64,000 nt of DNA, from assembly GCA_009760885.1 (NCBI GenBank), contig CM019691.1, forward strand, positions 29,806,314 through 29,870,313, written 5' to 3'. The notes below the pieces were generated by a model. The model was not told the DNA's origin, ran no database searches, and was given only the letters and a program-made list of their open reading frames with translations. Shown in pieces: positions 1 to 12,115 of this stretch. The first letter of the stretch is position 1. Each line of letters begins with the position of its first letter. Position numbers and translations under genes: made by a program. The DNA comes from Achatina immaculata. Its lineage: Eukaryota; Mollusca; Gastropoda; Stylommatophora; Achatinidae.

Positions 1-574
1 GGTCCATGCAACAATCTAACCATCATCATTCACCTTACAATCCGAAGCACATTTGGATAGCCTCATTTTTTAGAACTACTTCCGAAGGCGAGTGGAGGTT
101 ATTTATTTCTCGTCTACTCTCACAGAATGAGATCTACATCTGTCTCTTCGTGTTTTTCTAAAGCGGCTCCCCACAAACAGACTTGGTCTCGTGGGATTTC
201 CCCCACATACTGATGACCTTATTTCCCTTTGCTGTATTCCCATGGGACAAATTTCCATAGTCAGTAATAACCAAATTACCTTATCGAAAACAGGAAATTC
301 CCAGTCCCCAGATTCAGGCAAGATAATATGGTTACCGATGACCTATCTCTGCTGAACTGGTGGGAAAACTGCGAGGAATGTTGCCTTTTCAGAGAATGAT
401 AAGAGATGGAAAACCCCAATAGAATGAATTTATATATTTATTATCTTCCTCGCGAGGTTGTTGTAAAAGAACAAGTATACAAATTATTTTAAAATGTATG
501 CAAGAGGTAAGAGAAAAGAAAAACGAAACAAAAGCAAAAATTTATGAAAAGTTCAATCTTTCTGTTTATCAACA
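1..574. other. Unassigned AT-rich sequence
   Basis: I recognise no gene, RNA or repeat here. The open frame at 103-321 on the minus strand has no recognisable motif. The stretch ends where a LINE relic begins. Confidence 0.5.
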
Positions 575-960
575 TCACGTGACGAACGTTGTCCCTCTCG
601 CTGTCTCTCTAAATGCAATACGGTCTTGCTCAAGTTGACTAGCGTCTTGCAATGACACATTCAGACTTTTGTCGTGTTGTCCTGGCTCCATCTGTGGCAA
701 GGTCATCCCTTTTCTCTTTTTGCCGGCCACTGTGCCTTCTAGTATCAACTTCTCCAAGCTATTGAATCTCTTGATGTGGCCGAAGTTATTCTCACTTTTC
801 TAATTTTGAGAGTGTTTACGAGTCAGTTCCCATCAATATCTCGATATTTGATTTTCCTTCTGTCCATGATATTCTAAGTGCCCTTCTATAACATTTCATT
901 TCAAATGCTATTATTCTCTTTTGTAGTGATTTGTTAGGTGTTCATGTTTTTGCATTCGTA
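575..960 (-). pseudogene. L-H: C-terminal end of a LINE polyprotein, relic
   Basis: Read on the minus strand, about 915-830 encodes FEMKCYRRALRISWTEGKS, and 780-575 encodes FGHIKRFNSLEKLILEGTV followed by GKKRKG. The same order (CYRR..L.ISWT, then FGHIKR..LEK.LEG, then G.KRKG) occurs in the L-A LINE of this window, where it lies C-terminal to the reverse transcriptase. The two blocks are separated by a stop codon (after LMGTDS) and a frame change, so the copy is dead. Sequence identity to L-A is low, so I treat it as a related but separate family. The rest of the element (endonuclease, RT) is absent: a 5'-truncated insertion. Confidence 0.7.
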
Positions 961-1210
961 CGTGAAACAACAGCTGAAATGATACAAGCAGCGGAAGAAA
1001 GCAGTACCCGTATGTATCACGCTCTGTTTTGTAAGACCTGGAAAAAACATACGTTGGCCGAAGGATTGCAAGCCCTCATGAGCCTGCCTCAGTTCATGAA
1101 ATGATTCTTATTCATAACTGCGTTATTAAATAATGCAGGCCTTTAAAGCAAACCTTCGCAAACATTTCTAAGCTCAGTTTTTTTTTTCACCATTTCATAC
1201 GCAGACGAAA

Positions 1211-1400
1211 ATGCTGTCCCATACAGCGGTTAGCGACCCACAGGTGACTGAATGCTTGCATCAAGGCTGGCGAACTCTAGCCCGACCAAGTCTCTGTCCC
1301 ACTTCTTCTATGGTACCCCCAGTCACAGGTCCAGCATGGTTAATGGGACTGGGATCGCTATGGTCCCCTGTGACAGTAGATTCTGCTAAAGAAGAGCTTT
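1211..1400 (-). repeat. Repeat-X copy 1 (degenerate, reversed)
   Basis: The order of short motifs (tgtcagctac-like, cttgg/cctgac-like, gttact-like, ccaggct-like, atggtg-like) matches, in reverse complement, the better copies at 21780-22110, 43915-44085 and 55110-55445. It lacks coding potential. The open frame across it is probably accidental. The match is weaker than among the other three copies. Confidence 0.4.
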
Positions 1401-1589
1401 TCCTGCTTTTTAAACTCTAGATGGGTTTGGAAAAAAAATTAGCCACATAACCCACTCCTCATTTGTCACGATGCTGCGCCTCAACATCTTCACAGCATCA
1501 CCTGCAAAGAAAAAACATCCTGCTCGCAGTTCCACCGACAGAACAACGATATCAACATCATTATTATATACAGTGAGACAGGCATAACT

Positions 1590-1767
1590 TTTAAAACTCC
1601 ATATCACTGTCATCAGGCGCCGTGCCGACTGGCATTGTCTATTATGTTTCTCTATAGTACCAAGATTTCCCTTGCTTCTTTGTTTCCTGGGCAAGAGCAG
1701 AGAAAAGGCAAAGGATGCATTTGTGGAAAACCCTTGAGGAAGCCCCATGTGGCCTGGGCACTTAAGG

Positions 1768-1810
<43 letters not shown>

Positions 1811-2170
1811 TACCAAAATGATATCTTCATCAGTTCATCTGGTGATCTCATCTAACACCATTTCTTCAAAACATTCAGTATCATTTCTCTTGGTGTTCCC
1901 CTGGCTCTTCTTCCCTCTATTATTACAAAATTGTCACTACCCTCTCTTCTTATTGCATATCCCGTGAAAAGTACATTGCCTCACTCGTACTTTCTGACAA
2001 GATATTTTTTATGTCTCTCCATCTCTTCTCCTACATTCTTCATTAGTAATCTTTTGCTCTCCGCTGAACTCGCAACACTCTTCTGATAAACCAGATTTCT
2101 ACTGCTTCCAATGATCTGTGTGCGGACCTGCCTATGATTCTCTTCCATATAATAAGATATGCTCAATATA
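1590..2170 (-). pseudogene. L-C LINE C-terminal relic, copy 1, split by a GA element
   Basis: On the minus strand the 2170-1810 part aligns in order with 17165-16680 (shared blocks include tcctacattcttcattagta and cttctgataaacca on the plus strand). Copy 2 encodes a LINE-type block FIRRMLRIPWTAK..TNEE. The downstream part, 1690-1600, encodes GTIEKHN.QCQSA, matching LLWRNITPVGT in copy 2. Between the two parts lies the GA element at 1700-1806, absent from that place in copy 2, so it is a later insertion. Stops and frameshifts are frequent. Confidence 0.6.
1692..1806 (+). repeat. GA element, copy 1, with (GA)n tail
   Basis: The block tttgtggaaaacccttg, then gaagccccatgtg, then cttaaggctcagag running into (GA)n, recurs at 46735-46850 in the same orientation, at 14155-14275 reversed, and very degenerate at 16535-16595. 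A conserved body ending in a simple repeat suggests a short retroposed element whose 3' end is the GA tract. I cannot assign it to a named family. Confidence 0.6.
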
Positions 2171-3296
2171 GCATTTTATATCTCAATACAACCATACTTA
2201 CTACGACCTTAAGGAAAACAAAACTTATTGACCCTGCGTCCATCCTGCACCAGTATTCGGAAAACTTGATTGTGTACATTATGTCATGTTCTGAACATTC
2301 TCAGTTATTTGTTCAGCTAAATCAACCCTGCCGTTTTGCTTCTGGTTTCTATTGCTGTTGTTTCGTACTCGAGTTCTATACAGTCGACGCCATGACGGTA
2401 CTGAGTCTGATCAGCACTGAGTATAGCGGCTTTCTTTAATTAGAGTATCAGGCTCAGGAACTAGACATCTTGACAGGCTCCACTACCATGATAAAAAAAA
2501 CAGGTCGATCCTTACCCATACTAACCAGACAGAAGCAGCACACTAGTCTGTTCTGTAAACGCAACTTGGTAAGTGGGGTGGGGGGGAGTGGTTGGGTAGG
2601 TGGGAGGAGGGTAGGACGACTTCTGGTGAGTACCGGTTCACTGGTCCAGTAATCACGTAGCACCCCACAGTAGCGTAGTCACCATCGCTGTCACAGGAGA
2701 GAAATACCAGCTACTTACCCCTGTTTCATACAGTGTTGCCAACAGTACATACTCCCCCCCCCCTCTAAAAAAAAACAAACTCATGCATTTCATTAAGTAA
2801 GTACTCTCTAACACTGCCTGGCCTGTTTTGTTTTTTTTTAACAGCGTCATGTCTTCCTGTTCAAACAGCCATACTGTCATACTTTTCAACTGCAGGAAAT
2901 GCAATTAATTCTTGAAAAGTGAACAGTAAGAGAGAAAAGAGAGGGGGAAAAAGGCAAGCAAACAAACAAACAAACACAGAGGAGAAAAGTTAAATTAGCA
3001 CTTCTTTTTAACCAAGACACCCCCTCCCCCATAAAAGTAATAGGCGGTACAGTTCCCTAACTCTCTGGTGGCATCTATCTCTGCTTTTCTAATTGAATCG
3101 TTTCGGTTCTTTTGATAATGTCAGTTCTTCCCTTGTGATTTTACCAATGTTTAAAAATTTATTGATTTAAACATTTCTCTTTCTGCAGTGGCAACATTAC
3201 ATATTTACGGCAATGTATTCCTAATGTTACCCGGGGTATGAAGATTGCACACATTCCCTTTGTAAATTGCCGCTGGAAGGATGTAACGAATGAACT
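2171..3296. other. Unassigned sequence with homopolymer runs
   Basis: No gene or family recognised. It holds G-, C- and A-runs (about 2576-2615, 2752-2775, 2945-2990) and a (CAAA)n tract near 2958-2976. The open frames here lack motifs. Confidence 0.45.
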
Positions 3297-3365
3297 TTTT
3301 TTTTTTTCAGAAGGCAACCAGGCCCGTCTGACGTTCTGCCCTTCATCACACAGCCTTCATACATT
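3297..3365 (-). repeat. 3-prime-end family, copy at 3.3 kb
   Basis: The plus strand reads a T-run, then aaggcaaccaggcccgtctg and acgttctgccctt. This matches 20025-20085 (cacgcaggcccatctgacat, ttctgccctt) in the same orientation, so the element lies on the minus strand with a poly-A-like tail. Only the 3' end is present. Confidence 0.55.
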
Positions 3366-3399
3366 CGGTTCAATGCTGGTAATAATAAATATAAGGACC

Positions 3400-4500
3400 A
3401 GTCAGAGAGTAACTACGATAGATGTTTTCTTTTTTTTTTAAATTACCGTAAAATATACAAATATATATGACCGAACATCGAAAACTTCTCAATTTACAGC
3501 ATAGTCTCCACCACGTTCGATGAAAATATACTCCCCATATCGTTCAATGAAACCATTGTCTTCACCATGTTCAATGAAAACACAGTCCCCACCAAGTTCA
3601 GTGGAAACATATTCCCCGGCACATTCAGTGAAAGCATATTCCCCGGCACGTTCAGTGAAAACATATTCCCCGGCACGTTCAGTGAAAACATATTCCCCAC
3701 CACGTTCAGTGAAAACATATTCCCCGGCACATTCAGTGAAAACATATTCCCCGGCACGTTCAATGAATATATACTCCCCACATTGTTCAATGAAAACATA
3801 GTCCCCATCACAATCAATGCAGATCTATCATTGCTTCACTAATGCCTGGACTCCTCGACAAGAAATGGGGGGGGGGGGGGGAGAGGCTTCTGATTGACTA
3901 TGTACCAACCTATGTACCGCACCTTTTATTCCATCGCTCGTACTGAACTTCTTCTCATATAGTGTATCCTTGAGTGGTCCAAACATATGATAATCACACG
4001 TGCAAGATTAATGGAATATGCAGGATGTGGAAGACACTTTAAGAGTAAATGAGTAATTTGTTGAGCTGTGTTAGACCGCGCGTTCTCATGCTGAAACAAC
4101 AAGGCAGAACTAAGCAAACCGTGACGTTCTGACTGCTTTGAAGGTTTCAGGTGATTCTGAAGCAGATCAATGTATTTCGTCTCCAGTGACTATACATCGT
4201 AGAAAGCATTTCTTTAAGCTTTATGACGTGGTAAAATGGTTTCACAAATATCTTCATGATGTGTTTTCAGACCGGGGATAAGTTGTTTTGCTAATCACCT
4301 GGCGAAGTTTTTTCGGCCGTGCAGTATTTCCTAAATGATGTAGTGCGCCGTGCCATGACTAATTTTCCATTTTTAGTCACTTTACCAATCTATTTACCCA
4401 CTAGTTTTCCATGTATCATTCGCTCCACTTCAGCGTTAGTGTCAGGCTTATTCGCAGTGCGAGGCAGACTAGAACGAGGTGCGACACCTAAATTTTAAGC
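3400..4500 (-). pseudogene. Mariner-type transposase relic
   Basis: Read on the minus strand, fragments in different frames follow the order of a mariner (SETMAR-like) transposase. An HGTAHYII-like segment near 4355-4330 is followed by LAKQLIPGLK..H.DICETIL near 4300-4240. Next come a SLETKYI piece where family members carry TGDE, LLFQHENARSNTAQQIT near 4107-4060 (family: LLHDNARPHTA; the Asp is Glu here), and LPHPAYSINLA near 4030-3995 (family: PPYSPDLAPSD; the Asp is lost). The catalytic acidic residues are therefore damaged, and stops and frameshifts abound. The C-terminal end runs into the 27-bp minisatellite at 3505-3835. No terminal inverted repeats were found. Old and inactive. Confidence 0.7.
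3505..3835. repeat. 27-bp minisatellite, about 12 units, inside the mariner relic
   Basis: Units of the form ttccccggcacgttcagtg plus aaaacata repeat every 27 bp. The array has open frames on both strands because the unit length is a multiple of three. On the minus strand one frame reads FTERAGEYV repeatedly and ends IERGGDYAVN-stop. Mariner transposases commonly end in a motif like C.....GDYVEK, so the unit looks derived from the transposase C-terminus. A G-run (3867-3880) separates it from the rest of the relic. Confidence 0.8.
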
Positions 4501-4514
4501 CCCACTTTTAAACT

Positions 4515-5042
4515 GCCCGCCTTGTTAGCTGAATGGTTAGAAGTTCGGCTTACTAATCCGGTGGTACCAGGTTCAAGTCCCAGAAGTGGGATTCTTTTTT
4601 TTATGGTGCACACCAAAAAAAAAAAAAAACTTAAATATTTTGGACACATTAAACGTCATGATAATCTAGAGAAGACCGTCTTGGAAGGGTACATAATGGG
4701 GGAAAAAAAGAGAGGAAGACCAAGGCGAAGATGTCTGCAAGACATCGTTGATGATCTGCAAATGGATGCATCAGCAGCAGGCCATCTTGCTCACAACCGA
4801 GAGGCCTACAGGAGCGCTGTTTGGGAGGCAAAGTTCCGCAAGGGACATGCAAATGAATGAATGAATGAATGAATGAACACCAAAAAATGCCTCAGAGTCC
4901 ACCTAGCCTTTAGAAATGTATACCAGAGAAAATCTGGGAAGGTAAATGCGGTTAGACGTACTGACCACATCACACTTTCACGTGCCAAAGGTCGTGGAAA
5001 CACGAGCCAATCAACGAGCCTTACTGGCATGGAAATGGGATT
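4515..5042 (+). mobile_element. SINE-I copy 1, split by an L-A insertion
   Basis: The tRNA-like head has an A-box-like ttagctgaatggttagaag and a B-box ggttcaagtcc (4570-4580), so an RNA polymerase III promoter is likely. The body (4515-4620) stops at acaccaaaaaa and resumes at 4877 with the same 11 bases, then continues with atctgggaaggtaaatgcgg, tgaccacatcacactttca and ttactggcatgg as in the other SINE-I copies (5356, 37378, 57247). It is not a functional tRNA gene. Confidence 0.85.
4621..4876 (+). mobile_element. L-A copy 1, 5'-truncated, inserted in SINE-I
   Basis: This is the last 250 bp or so of L-A, encoding KYFGHIKRHDNLEKTVLEG, then a basic RGRPRRR stretch and HNREAYRSAVWEAKFRKGH, ending in (GAAT)n. 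The 11-bp flanks acaccaaaaaa at 4610-4620 and 4877-4887 are a target-site duplication. It lies inside a SINE-I copy in the same orientation, so L-A was active after that SINE inserted. Severe 5' truncation is normal for target-primed reverse transcription. Confidence 0.9.
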
Positions 5043-5355
5043 TTTTTGTTTACTTATAAACTATCTGTGCCACTCATATACCTCCCTACGTACGTGTCCT
5101 CATACTGTCCTTTTATTCTGCAATCTTCACTAACCGCGAAATAAATAACTAATTCGCTGTTCCTCACTCGTGCATGCTTCCATGGGAGTTGCCTTCTTGG
5201 AAATCATTTGTTGACGTCATATTTCCAAAACGGTCGACGTACTTCTGCGCATTTATATTTAAAGAGCTCAGGCATAACATATTTGAACAACAACCGTCTG
5301 CTGTTTAATTTTAAATTTTAAAAGAAAATTACAGTTACTTTTTTTAAACTTCTCT

Positions 5356-5690
5356 TAGTGTGGCCTGGTTGGCTGAGTCGCTAGGCGCTCTATTTACTAA
5401 TCCGGTGGTACCGGGTTCAGTCACAGCGGTGGGATTTTTTTTCTGGTATACACCAAAAAGGCCCCGGGGTTGACTCAGCCTCTAGAAATGGGTACCAGAG
5501 AAATCTGGGAAGGTAAAGCGGCCAGGCGTGATACTGACCACATCAGATGGAGCCAGGCGTGATATTGACCACATCACAGTTTCATGTGCCGAAGCTCATG
5601 GGGAAAAAAACCGGTATAATACCATATCCACCAGTTTGCCTTCATGGCATGGAAACTGGAATATTACTTTTACCTTTACCTACTGCATAA
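5356..5690 (+). mobile_element. SINE-I copy 2
   Basis: A tRNA-like head (ggctgagtcgctaggcgctc, then ccggtggtaccgggttcag with a damaged B-box) is followed by the family body: acaccaaaaagg, tgggtaccagagaaatctgg, tgaccacatcaca. The tail is (TTTACC)n near 5666-5685. A 30-bp piece of the body (aggcgtgata.tgaccacatca) is tandemly duplicated at about 5524-5575. Confidence 0.85.
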
Positions 5691-5773
5691 AGAGTATATA
5701 GTTACAAGCTTTTTACATTCACTCTCTAATCCAAACACTCGACGATATATGTATTAGAAACAACAACTACATG

Positions 5774-5830
<57 letters not shown>

Positions 5831-7019
5831 AAACACACATTCTGAATGTCATCTATTTTCATTTGTTTTCTCCTCATTTAATTGAATCTACATGCGACAT
5901 TTATTTCTATCATCTTTGCTTTATGATGACACATTTATCAAAGGCTAATTTCTTGTTCGCAATACAGTGACTATCAAGCGGTGTGCTGTTGTTCCCAGCG
6001 ACTGTGATAGTGATGATGATGATGATGGTGATGAAGAGTTTCTTTCATGTTCATTCTCAGCGACGCAGATGAACCATCGTTGTTCAGAGACTGAATGTTT
6101 CCCTTCATTTGTTTTCAGTCGTCTGGACACTGTAGTCTCGAGTGCATCCAAGTACATGCAGATATCCTTGGCTTTAGAGAAGCACCTTCTTCTTCTTCTT
6201 CTTCTTCTTCTTCTTCTTCTAGCAGCTGCTGAATTCCTCAACTTTTCGAGCGTTGAGGCCCATTGCTGCAGACAAGACACTCCTCCATTCCTCTCTCTTC
6301 TTGATCATTTCTTGCCAGTTGTCTTCTTTTAGGTTGTCTCGCTAATGTTGTCTAGGTCTCTTTATCTGATCACTTACTTCACTTCTGGATGGGTCATTTT
6401 TGTTTTTCTATCCTCCTCCGTTCTCTGTATATGTCCGAGCAACCTCTGCTGTTTTTCATAATGGTTGTTATAAGCGGAGGGTTAAATATTGTGTAGATTT
6501 CTTTGTTACTTCTTATCTTCCATTACTGTCTTACAGGGTCTCCAAAAGCGCTTTCACTCAACATATTATACCGAGCACCCATTACTTACTGTTGGGTAAA
6601 CTGGAGAGTGATGCACTTTCAGGTAAAGAAATCTTTCATTTTTATCATGTTCTAAAGCACGCACACACACACACACAAAAAAGGCGGGACGATGGCTTCC
6701 CAAAAACCAACAGGTCTCCCAATGATCTGTAACACTAGGAGACCACGTGTGCCCGTACCGACTTCGCCTGGTGCCACACAACCAACTATATCGTAAAACC
6801 TGACACTTGCAGAGCTCTGGCCGGAAGTGGAGATACTGTCTTGAACGCGTGGAGTCCGACAACTCCAATATCACTGTGGGACATAATTGTTCCCATGGGC
6901 CACGTTGTTGAAGTTATCATCTATTTTAGCTGCGGTTAATAGCTATGGATGCTAGGATGCCCGGACGCTTCTCTGTAAAACAATGGGTAAGACAAATGAC
7001 GCAAGAATAAACATTAGCT
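5691..7019. other. Unassigned sequence with microsatellites
   Basis: No gene recognised. (TC)n(TA)n at 5773-5827, a (GAT)n tract at 6011-6035, (TTC)n at 6186-6220 and (CA)n at 6660-6677. The two opposing open frames near 5945-6332 are built around the GAT and TTC tracts and have no known motif. Confidence 0.5.
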
Positions 7020-7605
7020 ATAAAGAGCAAACATGAAAGCCAGTGGGAGTAAAGACGGGAAGCGAAGTTGTTTCATCTTTATTCCTGAAATGTGCGAAAA
7101 ACTGAGCAAAGAAAGAATGGAAGTTTGGAGAAGATGGACGAGAGAACACAGTGCGTGTAAAACTAAAAGAGTGCCAAAAAGCATGTAAATAGTAAAACAT
7201 AAACAGAAGAAAAGAATGCATGTAAAACTATGATAGCAGCAAAGTGCGAGTAAAACTAACAAAGTAGCAAAGGGCGTAAAACGCCGTGGAAAACTAGTAG
7301 AGCAACAAAGTGCGTATAAAACACAACAGATGAAAGCAGTGCGTATAAAACAGGAAAAGATTATAACAATTCGTGTAAAACACAAAAATAACACAACACA
7401 AAAATAACACAACATTGTGTGTAAAACACAAAAATACCAAAACTGCGTGTAAAACGCAAAAATAACAAAATACTGAGTGTAAAACGAAAAAAACAAACAA
7501 ACAAACTAACAACACAGTCGGTGTAAAACGCAAAAAGCACAACACAATGACAACGTGTAAAACAGAAAGGAAATGCAACATCAGAAAGGCGAAAGTGCTA
7601 CAGCA
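7020..7605. repeat. Degenerate tandem array with GTGCGTGTAAAAC motif
   Basis: The motif agtgcgtrtaaaac followed by an A-rich spacer (caaaaataac, caacaaag) recurs irregularly, about every 20-40 bp. The reverse complement of the same motif is the core of the array at 10530-10990, so the two arrays are related and inverted. The open frames here are frame artefacts of the repeat. Confidence 0.65.
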
Positions 7606-7671
7606 CGCAAGACACCAATGGGTGATTAACCGAGTCCTGATTGGCCAGATAATATGGAGCCAGAAAAAATA

Positions 7672-7744
7672 AACACACACACACACACACACACAAGAAA
7701 ATAATGGTTGTGGAGATAAAAACTAATGCTCCATTGCCGTGTGT

Positions 7745-7775
<31 letters not shown>

Positions 7776-7790
7776 GGAGGGCGCGAATGA
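7672..7790. repeat. (CA)n, (GT)n and poly-G tracts
   Basis: (CA)n at 7672-7695, then (GT)n at 7739-7759 running into a G-run to about 7777. The CA and GT tracts are in opposite phase and could form a hairpin with a loop of about 45 bp. Confidence 0.8.
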
Positions 7791-7947
7791 TGGGGGAAAG
7801 AGGGAGGGGGGAGTCGATGGGGGAACATGAGACATAGAATAATAAAGAAATGTAGTGATATTGTGAACAGGAGAAGAGAAGAAACGAAAATAGAAACGAC
7901 AGGTAAAGGTGAGAATGGAAAATATTTTCTCTAACATTAGACGAGTT

Positions 7948-8724
<777 letters not shown>

Positions 8725-9410
8725 CATTAAGAGTTGAGGTACTGGAAGTAGTACTTTCTGCATAAGTAAAAGTAACAGTCGCAGTAGTGGCAGCAGCATC
8801 AGTAAAATTTGTAGTAATAGGAGTAGCAGTTATTGTAACAAGCGGTAACTGTGATAGCAACTGTTGCAAACGTACCGGGAGTCACATTAGGAGCGGAGGA
8901 AAACAAATGATCGTGAAGATGAGTAAGACGATACAGAAAAAAAAATGACGATAACCATCGAATTAATTATATGTAAAAACACAAAACAGTAACAATGAAA
9001 TCACGGCATTCTCCACATTTTTACTCGATATCATAGTTTTTCTTCAGAGCTTTCTTCCATTCCTCCAGAGTTTAAAAGTGCGCACTACTTTCTTCCGCGG
9101 AATAATATATTAGTTTCTAGAACTATTTTATCTACTTGAGAAATTACTCTGTGATACCACCCACCATAAATGCTGGAGAGAGAATGAATTCTATTCTGCT
9201 TCGTACTTTTTTTAAAGAACACAGCAGAACTTTGTTTAAAAAGAAAAAAAAAACAAAAAAAAAAATCCCAGGTAATTCAGATGAAACGCAAGATTACGGT
9301 GAATGCTAAATTACCCGACCGTTTCGTGCATTTCTCACCGTTGACAAGCCATTTGTTCAGATAGTTCAATAAGGACATCTCTGTTCTACTTTATACTTCC
9401 TCACTCACTC
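8725..9410. other. Unassigned sequence
   Basis: No gene or repeat family recognised; an A-rich tract lies near 9239-9265. It ends at a (TC)n-rich tract at 9411-9460. Confidence 0.45.
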
Positions 9411-9424
9411 ACTCTCTCTCTCTT

Positions 9425-9460
<36 letters not shown>

Positions 9461-9461
9461 C
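9411..9461. repeat. (TC)n microsatellite
   Basis: An interrupted TC repeat with tttctc interruptions. Confidence 0.85.
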
Positions 9462-9784
9462 GCCTCTCTTATTGCTGGAATTCTGATAGGCTCAGTGGGC
9501 AGGTAGTGCATCCTCTATTTAATCTCACTGTTCTATTGCAGTTCCAAGACATGTCAGTTTATCAGTGATGTTAAAGTCAAATTTCCTTCCTAGCTCTTTC
9601 ACGCAGTTAAACTCTGCTTGCCGCTGTTGTGGCCCAAATGCAGATCCAACGTTTATAGAATCAGTCATGAAAGGAGCTGCACAAATCATACTGGGCAAAA
9701 GCCACAGATAAACATCTGTCTGCTGCTAAATCGTTTTCCAACACTAAATGGCGCCATTTTTAACGTAATAATGTTAAATTATTA

Positions 9785-10399
9785 TTCATTCATTCATTCC
9801 TTTGCTTGTCCCTTGCGGAACTTTGCCTCCCAAACAGCACTCCTGTAGGCCTCTCGGTTGTGAGCAAGATGGCCTGCTGCTGCTGCATCCATTTCCAGAT
9901 CATCAACGATGTCTTGCAGCCATCTTCGTTTCGGTCTTCCTCTTTTTCTTTTTCCCATTATGTATCCTTCCAATACGGTCTTCTCTAAATTATCATGACG
10001 TTTAATGTGGCCAAAATATTTAAGTTTTCTCTCTTTAATCCTCTTTACTAGCCAGCCTTCTTCAATATTAAGCTCTTGTAGTATAGATATATTTGTTCTT
10101 TTTTGTGTCCACGATATTTGGAGAACTCTTCTATAGCATTTACATTCAAAGGCATTTATGTGCTTCTCAGCTGTTTTGTTAAGTGTCCAGGTCTCACAGG
10201 CATATGTTGCGATGGGAAAGATGCATGCCCTTAAAAATCTTATTTTTGTGGTTCTGTCTGCTCCTCTCCACAGATTCTTTATTTGTTTTACTTTCTGAAG
10301 AGCAATAGATGTCCTCCTTTTAATTTCCCGCATTGTATCTCCATTATTAGTTAGTAGTGATCCAAGATATTCAAAACTCTCCACTTCTTCCAGTTTTTC
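9785..10399 (-). pseudogene. L-A copy 2: C-terminal third of a LINE polyprotein
   Basis: The minus strand has an uninterrupted 196-residue frame from 10384: ESFEYLGSLLTNNGDTMREI, then RACIFPIATYACETWTLNK, CYRRVLQISWTQKRTN, KYFGHIKRHDNLEKTVLEG and a basic KRKRGRPKRRW, ending in AKE-stop and the (GAAT)n tail. The YLGS....NG..., YACETW and CYRR..L.ISW blocks sit downstream of the RT palm in RTE-like LINEs, so this is the thumb and C-terminal region only. The frame lacks the RT catalytic residues and the endonuclease. It is the most intact C-terminus in the window. The short attatt at both ends may be a target-site duplication, but that is weak. Confidence 0.9.
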
Positions 10400-10529
10400 C
10401 TATTATTACTGACATTTTATAACAATTTATTATTGTTATTGTTACTATTATTATTATTATTAAAGTAGTTTCTCTTTTTTCCCCTTTGTTTTACGTGACC
10501 TATGTTTCTCTTTTGCATTTTACACGCCT

Positions 10530-10990
10530 TTGAGATGTATGTTAATCCTTTGCATTTTATACGCACTGGAGCCCCGACTTCCTCTGTTTCATTTTACACG
10601 CACTGGAGCCCCGACTTCCTCTGTTTCATTTTACATGCACTGGAGCCCTGAGTTCCTCTTTTTCATTTTGCACGCACTGGAGCCCTGTGTTGCTCTTTTG
10701 CATTTTACACGCACTGGAGCCCTGAATTCCTATTTTCGTTTTTCACGCACCGGAGCCCTGTGTTCCTCTTTTGTGCCCTTTTTTCATTTTACACGCACTA
10801 GAGCGCTTAGTTCATATTTTTCATTTTACACGCACCGGAGGCCTGTGTTCCTCTTTTGCATTTTACATGCACTGCCTTCTTCTCTTGCGTTTTACGCTCA
10901 ATGCGTTTCTCTCTTACGTTTTACGTGTACTTCTGCCTTTGTGTTTTACACGCCTTGTGTTTCTATTTTTGTGTTGTTACATAACGCGCA
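10530..10990. repeat. 37-bp minisatellite (TTTTACACGCACTGGAGCCC type)
   Basis: Units with cattttacacgcactggagc recur at 37-bp spacing near the left end (10565, 10602, 10639) and grow irregular to the right. The reverse complement holds the agtgcgtgtaaaa motif of the 7.0-7.6 kb array. The 183-residue plus-strand frame is a repeat artefact. Confidence 0.75.
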
Positions 10991-11929
10991 TTTTATAGAC
11001 CCTACCAATCTCAATCTTTCTTTCATGCGCCTAACAATATTCTGCTTCCGCTTCTGCGTGTTTGTGGATGAGTTTCCTTAATGCTACTTTTGTCTACCTA
11101 GCTTCCACTCCAGTCTGGAATCATCTTGATTTATAAATACGCTGCAAGAAGCTGAACCTGTGTTAACCCTGTTATCCCAGTTTCTAATTCTAGATGCAAC
11201 TGATCAGCATCCTCTTACCCCTGCAGACTTATTTGTAGATTTGGCCACCTGTGTTCATCCCCTCGTCTACTTTCTATGCTCTGTGTTTTTTTGGTTTTTT
11301 TTTTTTGTTTGTTAAATAAAACTGCTGTTTTTTTTCTTCTTTTATCTCTTGATTTTTCTTTCAAAGATAGATTTCAGTAAGAAGTACGTGTTTGGAGGAG
11401 AAGGCAAGCGGTAGATCAGTGGTTCTAAAAGTAGAGTCCACGAAGAATCATGCCAAGTCAGCGTAGCAAGTTACGGTGCTAAAATCTTATGTAGAATACT
11501 AGGAATAGGCGAAGATTTTTCCACCATCAAGAAGGGGAAGAAGCGTGCATACAAGATCATTAGATTTGCAATTTATATTCATACATGAATTACAAAAAAC
11601 AGTGAAAATTATCCAAGAGACAGGACTGCAGGTATAGACAGACAATGTGAACGAAGAAGAAGAAGAAGAAGAAGAAGCAATTTATATTGTTTAAGGTTTC
11701 TTTTACTCTTAGCAATTGCGTGAAGCAGCAACTAAAACTGAGAGGACTCAGATGTTACGCTGGCATCCATTTTGTTAGTCTAAGACACGTTCTTAAAGCG
11801 AGTGAAGAAATTTAAATCAACAGACTGTACATGAAATAAAGGAGTGGTATTTGCGGACAGATACGAATTAAATAAATACACTGATGAGTAATTTAAAATG
11901 AAATGAGAAATAATTAAAACGGTCGTGCC
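10991..11929. other. Unassigned sequence
   Basis: No gene recognised. A cagtggttctaaaagt motif at 11419 resembles a hAT-type end but I found no partner. (GAA)n at about 11656-11677. Confidence 0.45.
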
Positions 11930-11939
11930 AATATACGGT

Positions 11940-12115
11940 GTTATTCATGACTCTGTGAAACATTTCAAAAATTCACATCAGTATCAAGAAGTGGTATGCG
12001 AAATTCCGGAATGAAGGCTGTCTGTGCACAGTTCCTCGGCAGGGACGTTCAGGACCAAGCGAAGAAACTGTGACTCGTGTTAGAGAAGCTTACCAGCGAA
12101 GCCCCCGCCTTCATC
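11940..12115 (+). pseudogene. Transposase N-terminal (helix-turn-helix) fragment
   Basis: One plus-strand frame from about 11977 reads ISIKKWYAKFRNEGCLC, then a Pro/Gly/Arg hinge (PRQGRSGPSEE), then VTRVREAYQRSPR. This matches the DUF4817-type DNA-binding N-terminus of arthropod- and mollusc-type Tc1/mariner-class transposases (pattern: WY..F...GC.C....PGRP.....V..IR..F..SP..S). The DDE domain does not follow. The frame breaks at about 12110, and I cannot interpret 12111-12377. Confidence 0.65.
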
